A stretch of DNA of 64,000 nt. Source: Hymenobacter volaticus (GTDB lineage Bacteria > Bacteroidota > Bacteroidia > Cytophagales > Hymenobacteraceae). The notes beneath the pieces were generated by a model. That model worked only from the letters and a program-made list of their open reading frames with translations. It had not been told where the DNA came from and made no database searches. Shown here one piece after another: positions 58,243-64,000 of the stretch. How positions within the stretch are numbered: position 1 is the stretch's first letter; each line of letters opens with the position of its first letter. A program made the translations under genes and the position numbers. The stretch spans positions 1-64,000 of the forward strand of contig NZ_CP095065.1 in NCBI RefSeq assembly GCF_022921055.1, written 5' to 3'.

Positions 58243-61200
58243 GCATGCGCAAAACCACCTCCCGTAACGATGCTCCGCCGGGCGGCCCGCTACCCCAGCC
58301 CCCGTGGGTGATGCTGCGGGGGTGGACCAGACGCGGAATCTTTGCTCGAGACCCTGCCCTGGGGCGTGGTGGTTCTGGACGCGCACGGGACGGTGCTGCG
58401 CCTCAATCAGCTGGCCGCCCATTGGTGGGGCGTTCCGCAACCGGACCTGCTGGGCAAGCCCGTGGGGCAACTGCCGGGTGGTACGCTACCAGGTGACCTC
58501 CAACAGGCCTTGCAACAGGTAACGAGCAGCCCGCAGCCCCTGAGCGAGTTTTTTTTGCCTCACCACCAGCAATGGATTACCATGGCCACGGCCCAGCAAG
58601 CCGACGCTTGGGTGGTATACTGGCAGGACATCACCGCGCAGAAGGAGGGGGAACAGCAGCACCAGGTCCAACAAACTGCCAGCGATACCTTGCTCCGGCG
58701 CACCGAAGCCGTGGCCCACACCGGCAGCTACGAGCTGGAACTAGCCACGGGCTACCTGCATTTTTCCGATGGCCTGTTCCGCTTGTTTGGCGAAAAGCCC
58801 GGCGCCTTTACGCCCAGCTCATCGTTCATTGATTCACGTTCCCACCCCGACGACATCCAGCTGATAGAGCAGGTACTGACCCAAGCCATTGCGGGCCGCC
58901 AGCCCTACTCCTACCGGCGCCGCATCTACCACCCCGACGGCCACCTGCGCCTACTCGAAGCCCACGGCCGGGTGGAGTGCGACGCCGCGGGCCAGCCCGT
59001 GAAGCTCCTCGGCCTGATCCAGGATATCACCGAGCGCCAGCAGGCCGCCGAGGAACTACTGCAAGTGAAAGACGAGTTAACCCAGCGCGCCACCGATAGC
59101 TACGCCGCGCTCTACAACTCGATGGACGAAGGCTTCTGCGTGCTGGAAGTTCTCTTCGACGAAGCGCAACGTCCCGTCGACTACCGCTTCCTGGACGTCA
59201 ACCCGGCGTTTGAAAAGCATACCGGCCTGCGCGTGGCCCTAGGGCAAACCATGAACGAGTTGGTGCCCGCCAGCGCGCCCTTCGCCGCTGACCTGTACGG
59301 CCGGGTGGCCCGCACCGGGGAGCCCACGCGCTTTGAAGGCTACGCCGAATCAGTGCACCGCTGGTTTGACGTGAATGCCTTTGCCGTGGGGTTCCCGCCC
59401 GACCAGCACGTGGCCGTGCTTTTTAGCGACATCACGGCCCGCAAGCAAACCGAGCAAGCCCTGCGCGAATCCGACGACCGCCTGCGGCAGGCCATCGGGC
59501 TGGCCCACCTGGGCATTTGTACCTGGGACTACCGGCAGGACGTGATGTGGGGCAACGACGAGCGGTTTCTGATGCTGGGCCTCGACCCCGCGCAGGGCGT
59601 GCTACCCGTGGCGCAGGCCATAGCCCTAACGCACCCCGAGGACCGCGACGCGACGTGGTCGGGTATTCGCCAACAGGTGGAGGCGCACGGGGAATTCCAA
59701 GCCGACTACCGCATCGTACGCCCCGATGACGGGGCGGTCCGCTGGCTGTCCGAAGTCGGCCGGGTGGTGGAATGGGAGCGGAAAAAGCCGGTGCGCGTCA
59801 GCAGTGTACTCCTCGACGTTACGGCCCACCACGAAGCTGCAGAAGCCCTGCGCCAGAGCGAGGAGCAGTTCCGCTTGCTGGTCACGGCTACGTCGGATAC
59901 CGTGTACCGGGTGAGCGCCGACTGGACGCGCATGGAACTGCTGATTGGCAAGGATTTTCTGGCTGATGCCTTGCGCCCGACCCCCACTTGGTCCGAAGAA
60001 TACATCCCGGCAACGGACCGGCCCCGGGTGCAGGCGGCCATCGCCGAGGCCATTGGCCGCAAACTTCCCTTTGAACTAGAGCACCGCGTGCGGCGGGTTG
60101 ACGGCACCGAAGGCTGGACGCACTCGCGGGCCATTCCGGTGCTCGACGCGCAGGGCAGGCTCACGAGCTGGTTGGGCGCTGCCAGCGACGTGAGCGTCCG
60201 CAAGCAGGCCGAACAAGTGCTGCTCGAGTTCAATGCCGGGTTGGAGCAGCAAGTCGCGGAGCGCACCCGGGCCCTTGGCGACAGCCAGGACCGGCTGCAA
60301 TCGGTGTTTAATTCCAGCACCAATGCCGTCATGCTGCTGCAAGCCGTACGCGACGCCGAGGGCCGCATCCTGGATTTCGAGTACGTGCTGGTCAACCCCG
60401 TCACGCAAGCGTACCACCGCGGTCAATCCCTGATTGGCCAGCGCCACAACGAATTGCACCCGGGGGCTCTAAGCACGGGGATTTTCGAGCAGTTCAAGGC
60501 CGTCGTGGAAACCGGCCGGCGAGCTGACTTCGAGGTGTATTACAACCACGAAGGGTACAACCACTGGTTTCGGCTGGTAGGAGTGAAGCTAAACGACGGA
60601 TTGCTGTACAGCGCCGAAGACATTACGGCGCGCAAGCTGCTCGAGCAGGCGCAAATAAAGAGTTTGACGCTGCTGCAGGAGTCCGAGGCAGTAGCTGGTA
60701 TGGGTAGTTGGGACTACGACTTGGGCACTCGAGTCCTTACCTGGTCCGACGGCTTGTACCGCCTCTTGGGCCGTCCGGTAGGCAGCACTGTCAGTCTCCA
60801 GCACTTTCTCGATGCCGTGCTCGACGACGACCGGGGCACAGCGGCGCGGCTACTGCGTATTATAGGGGCCGGCACGAGCAACTTTGACGCTCGATTGCGG
60901 CTGCGCGTGGGCGACGCAGTAAGGACCGTGGACTTTAAAGCCGTGCTGCTTCCCGCCGCGCCGGGGACGCCGGAACGGGTGCTCGGCGTATGCCTGGACG
61001 TGAGCGACGTCGAGCGGCTGGAAGCCGAGAACCTAGCCCTGAAGCTGGACCGGCACAAAGAATTGCTACTAGCCATTCTGCAAGCGCAAGAAAACGAGCG
61101 GCAACGCCTGGCGGAAGTGCTGCACAACGGCTTAGGCCAAGTGCTGTACGCCACCAAGCTGCACCTCGATCAGCTGGACACGCCCGCGTTGCAGGCCTTG

Positions 61201-61694
61201 CCCGCTCTGGCCGGCTTGCACCAGCAAACCGCCCGCCTGCTGGCCGACGCCATGCACCAGACCCGCACGCTGGCCCACGAGCTGGTGCCCACCTCCCTCA
61301 CCGAGTTTGGCTTGGCGGCCGCCGTGCGCGATGTCTGCCGGGATTTATCGACGCCGCAGTTGCGCGTGGATTGCCAGATTTGGGGCGAGGAACGGGAGCT
61401 GCCGGCGCCCATCCAAGTGACCCTCTTCCGCCTGGCCCAGGAGCTGGCCCACAACATCGTGCGGCACGCCGGCGCCACGCAGGCGACGTTGGAGCTGGAA
61501 ACCTTGCCGAACTGGGTTAGCTTGCGGGCCGAAGACAATGGCCATGGGTTCGATACGCAGACCGCCGCCGAAGGCCTGGGTCTGCGCACCGTGCGCGACG
61601 CCGTGGCGCTGCTCGGCGGCACCGTTGCCATCGACTCCTCCCCGAATTCGGCACGCACGTCCGTCTGCGCATTCCCCTGCCCTTATTTTCCTAG
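58243..61694 (+). CDS. Seven-PAS HisKA_3 sensor histidine kinase, frameshifted at both ends
   Basis: The main frame from 58342 has seven PAS units at about (counted from 58342) 1-110, 125-235, 250-370, 375-500, 505-630, 650-770 and 785-890. The HisKA_3 phospho-His is near 927 (ENERQRLAEVLHNGLGQVLY). The HATPase_c spans about 1005-1115 (LAHNIVRHAG, DNGHGFD, GLGLRTVRDAVALLGG). One missing G near 61645 changes the tail to EFGTHVRLRIPLPLFS with stop at 61694. A fitting ATG start at 58243 (MRKTTSRNDAPPGG) is separated from the main frame by shifts near 58322 and 58344. Followed after 2 bp by its NarL-type regulator. Confidence 0.85.
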
Positions 61695-61696
61695 TT

Positions 61697-62344
61697 ATGA
61701 TTCGCGTTTTTATCGTCGACGACCACGTCCTGATCCGCGACGGCCTCCGCACGCTGCTCACCGACAATCCCCTCTTTGAAGTGGTGGGGGAAGCGGCCAA
61801 CGGGCAAGAATTGCTCGATCAACTGCCGAACGTGGCCGCCGACGTCGTGCTACTGGACTTGAACATGCCGGTACTGGACGGGCTGGCCACCACCCATCGC
61901 CTGCGGGAAGAGCACCCGCACCTGCGCATCCTGCTGCTCTCGATGATGACCCACGAGCGGACCATCGGGGAAATCCTGGCGGCCGGGGCGCACGGGTACG
62001 TGCTCAAAAACGCGGCGAAGCACGAAGTAGTCGCGGCCTTGCAGAGCGTGGCGGCGGGCCAGCGTTTTTTGTGCTCGGAAATCGGGTTGGGCCTGCTTGA
62101 TAAACTCCTGCTGCTCGAGCCTAGCCAACCTAAGGCGGCCGCGGGCGCCGGGGCGCTCCTCACGCACCGAGAGCGCGAAATACTCCAACTGGTGGCCGCC
62201 GGGCTCACCAACCAACAGATTGCCGACAAGCTCTTTACCAGCCGGCGCACGGTCGAGTCGCACCGGCAGAACCTGCTGGAAAAAACCGGGGTCAGCAATA
62301 CCCCGGCTCTGGTTAAGTATGCCATCGAGCAAGGCTTGCTCTAG
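61697..62344 (+). CDS. NarL/LuxR-type response regulator (215 aa)
   Basis: Start ATG 61697, 2 bp after the kinase stop. Receiver domain with Asp8-9 (FIVDDHVLIRDG), phospho-acceptor Asp54 (VVLLDLNMPVLDG) and Lys of GYVLKNAAK. C-terminal LuxR HTH at about 150-215: LTHREREILQLVAAGLTNQQ, IADKLFTSRRTVESHRQNLL, EKTGVSNTPALVKYAIEQG. Cognate partner of the HisKA_3 kinase; targets unknown. Confidence 0.95.
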   Translation: MIRVFIVDDHVLIRDGLRTLLTDNPLFEVVGEAANGQELLDQLPNVAADVVLLDLNMPVLDGLATTHRLREEHPHLRILLLSMMTHERTIGEILAAGAHGYVLKNAAKHEVVAALQSVAAGQRFLCSEIGLGLLDKLLLLEPSQPKAAAGAGALLTHREREILQLVAAGLTNQQIADKLFTSRRTVESHRQNLLEKTGVSNTPALVKYAIEQGLL

Positions 62345-62678
62345 CCAGAAAAGGCTCGACTCCCGGCCGGGTTCTCGGCTTTAAGACTGGCACCCAACCT
62401 CTTGCTACGCTAAGCGGGCTCAACGCCCGGCGAGGGCGTCACCGTATGAATACGGAGCTATAATTTGGTAGTTACCCCCGACAATCCCGTAAATGTGCGG
62501 GGCTGGCGAGGCGAAAGAAACGGTTCCTTTGTACACCTATTCGTAGGCCTACTTTAATTCTGGAAGCTGCTGAAAAAGCCTATTTGCTTTTAAAGCTAGC
62601 TTCCAGCCATTAGCAACTGCCTAGAGCGTCCACTGGTTTGTCGTTTCGGGGTTTCCCTCGTGCTTTTCCTCCGTAATT
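62345..62678. other. Gene-free spacer
   Basis: About 330 bp after the response regulator with no supportable gene; probably holds the promoter for the STAS-like gene. Confidence 0.4.
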
Positions 62679-62981
62679 ATGTTAGAGTACTTTCCTGTTT
62701 CGCTTGCCGGACCGGGTGGAGCCGCCGCGCTAACGCCCGTGAATCTGGCGGGCTTGGATGCCAAGCAGCTAGCTTCCCTGCTGGTAGAGCCGCCGGCCCA
62801 ACTACTCGTTGACTGCGGCAGCCTCTTTGCGCCGCACCCGCTGGGCATTGGCCACTTTGTGTCACTGCTCTTGAATATGCGACGGCGGCGGACTGACATC
62901 TGGTTGTGCAACGTAGATCCGGTACTGCACGAGTGCCTGCACCAGTTAAAATTAGGCGCCTTATTTCACTTACCTGCGTAA
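62679..62981 (+). CDS. STAS-like protein (100 aa)
   Basis: Starts MLEYFPVSLAGPGGAAALTP; the middle AQLLVDCGSLFAPHPLGIGH followed by FVSLLLNMRRR..IWLCNVDP and LHQLKLGALFHLP follows the beta-alpha layout of STAS/anti-sigma-antagonist domains, though the usual phosphorylatable Ser motif (DxSxxxxxDSxG) is not matched. Small cytosolic signalling partner, perhaps of the neighbouring kinases; moderate certainty. Confidence 0.55.
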   Translation: MLEYFPVSLAGPGGAAALTPVNLAGLDAKQLASLLVEPPAQLLVDCGSLFAPHPLGIGHFVSLLLNMRRRRTDIWLCNVDPVLHECLHQLKLGALFHLPA

Positions 62982-63167
62982 GAGAGTCAAGCAGGTAGAG
63001 CTGCTACTCAACAGGACCCGGATTTACGGGGCTTACTTTCCTGCTCCTGCTTGCGCTAGGGTCGTGTGGGCTGAGCACGGCCGGTAAGTGGCAGTTAGCC
63101 AGGCCGGCGACCGTAGCTGGCGCAACTGCTATTCTGCCTGCCTTTCACTTTGTTCTAGAAAACGCCA

Positions 63168-64000
63168 TGACTACGTCGCCCCCGTGAAAAGCCGAAAGTT
63201 TTATCGGGACATTATCGTCATCGGCGCTTCGGCCGGCGGGGTAGCGGCGTTGCTTGAGCTCGTTAAATCTTTGCCGCCTGACTTTCCGGCCCCGATTTTC
63301 GTGGTGCAACACTTACCCCCGATTCTCCCAGTATACTGCCGGAGTTGCTTAGCTCGGTGTCGGCGCTGCCCGCCCGGCACCCGCAGGACGAGGAAATAGT
63401 TGAAGCCGGTGTCATCTACGTGGCCCGCCCCGACCACCACTTGCTGCTCGAAGACAACCGGGTGTTGAGCACGCGAGGCCCGAAAGAAAACCGGTTTCGC
63501 CCCTCCATTGACGCGCTGTTTCGTTCGGCGGCTTACACCTACGGCCCCCGGGTAATTGGGGTCGTGCTCACCGGCTACCTCGACGACGGCACCTCGGGCC
63601 TGTGGTCGGTGCAGCGGATGGGTGGGTATGCCATTGTTCAAGAGCCACTAGATGCCGAGCAGCCCTCGATGCCCGCCAACGCCCTCGAATTCGTCGTGGC
63701 CGATTTTGTCGTGCCACTCGCCCAATTAGGGGCGCTGCTAGGGCGGCTGACGCAGGAGCGGGCGCCCGCCAAAACTCGTCTGTCCGCTGCCGAATTGGAT
63801 TTGCTGAAAATCGAGTTCACTATTGCCAAGCAGGGCGGCGGCTTCGAATTAGGTATCATCGAGAAAGGCAAGCTCACCCCCTTCACCTGCCCCGATTGTC
63901 ACGGCGCGCTCACCCAACTAGTGGAAGGCAACTTGATTCGCTACCGCTGCCACACGGGACATGCGTATACCGTCAGCGCCTTGCTCAGCGAAGTCACTCA
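63168..64000 (+). CDS. cheB: CheB-type methylesterase, frameshifted, incomplete at window end
   Basis: No receiver domain in front: the gene starts near ATG 63168 ([20 protein letters not shown] after adding one C; otherwise GTG 63184). CheB catalytic motifs: IGASAGG with the nucleophile Ser, [12 protein letters not shown] with its His (one C is missing near 63313), [33 protein letters not shown] and [15 protein letters not shown] with the Asp. A C-terminal extension after about residue 200 has [20 protein letters not shown] and CHTGHAYT, a zinc-type Cys/His cluster seen in CheB/CheR-like two-module proteins. Removes methyl groups from chemoreceptor-like proteins. Continues beyond 64000. Confidence 0.8.

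Overview
The window looks like a chromosomal segment from a moderately GC-rich Bacteroidota, most likely a Hymenobacter-like member of the Cytophagales. Three things support this. There are type IX secretion (T9SS) C-terminal sorting domains at 18.3 and 19.0 kb. Genes start without Shine-Dalgarno sequences. The gene set is also typical: many-PAS histidine kinases, a DUF6252-type lipoprotein, a fibre protein with an S74 chaperone, and an IS1182-type insertion sequence. This placement is by recognition only; no rRNA or tRNA was found.

Layout. 0-4 kb: remnants of a Crp/Fnr regulator and a short-chain dehydrogenase (SDR), a non-coding repeat, a small frameshifted DNA-binding-like gene, a very long hairpin and a broken Ntn-hydrolase gene. 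4.4-17.5 kb: an island of small, mostly unrecognised genes on both strands (HEAT repeat, GldM-like, DUF4288, DUF6252, several lipoproteins and small secreted or membrane proteins) with recurrent AT-rich spacer motifs. It holds a full-length but decayed IS1182-type element, and a 416-bp inverted-repeat-bounded cassette carrying a single gene. 17.8-23 kb: a second, inverted copy of the non-coding repeat, then three genes on the minus strand: a truncated T9SS protein, a T9SS cell-surface protein and an 893-residue fibre with about 32 17-residue repeats. 23.9-42.6 kb: an SDR-rich region where SDR genes repeatedly sit next to Crp/Fnr or AraC regulators, with a diadenylate-cyclase-like gene, cupin, DUF72, bestrophin, a MITE and gene scraps. 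42.6-45.2 kb: a sugar-acid dehydratase of the IlvD/EDD family next to an SDR, then IS debris. 45.4-50.6 kb: two related PAS histidine kinases around a single-domain response regulator. 51-55.4 kb: a two-gene minus-strand operon of a GalU-like nucleotidyltransferase and a 1,110-codon GHMP-kinase/uridylyltransferase-like fusion. 55.5-58 kb: an IS5-type scrap, arylamine N-acetyltransferase and small orphans. 58.2-64 kb: a seven-PAS HisKA_3 kinase and its NarL/LuxR regulator, a STAS-like protein and a CheB methylesterase running off the end.

Functional reading. The right half is signalling (three kinases, two regulators, CheB, STAS) plus sugar-nucleotide metabolism. The middle is redox enzymes under one-component regulators. 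The left third is accessory DNA with high turnover. Many otherwise well-conserved genes are broken by exactly one missing base in a short G or C run, so many apparent pseudogenes here are probably intact genes read through sequencing or consensus errors. In those entries I give the span of the gene as it would read after that correction.
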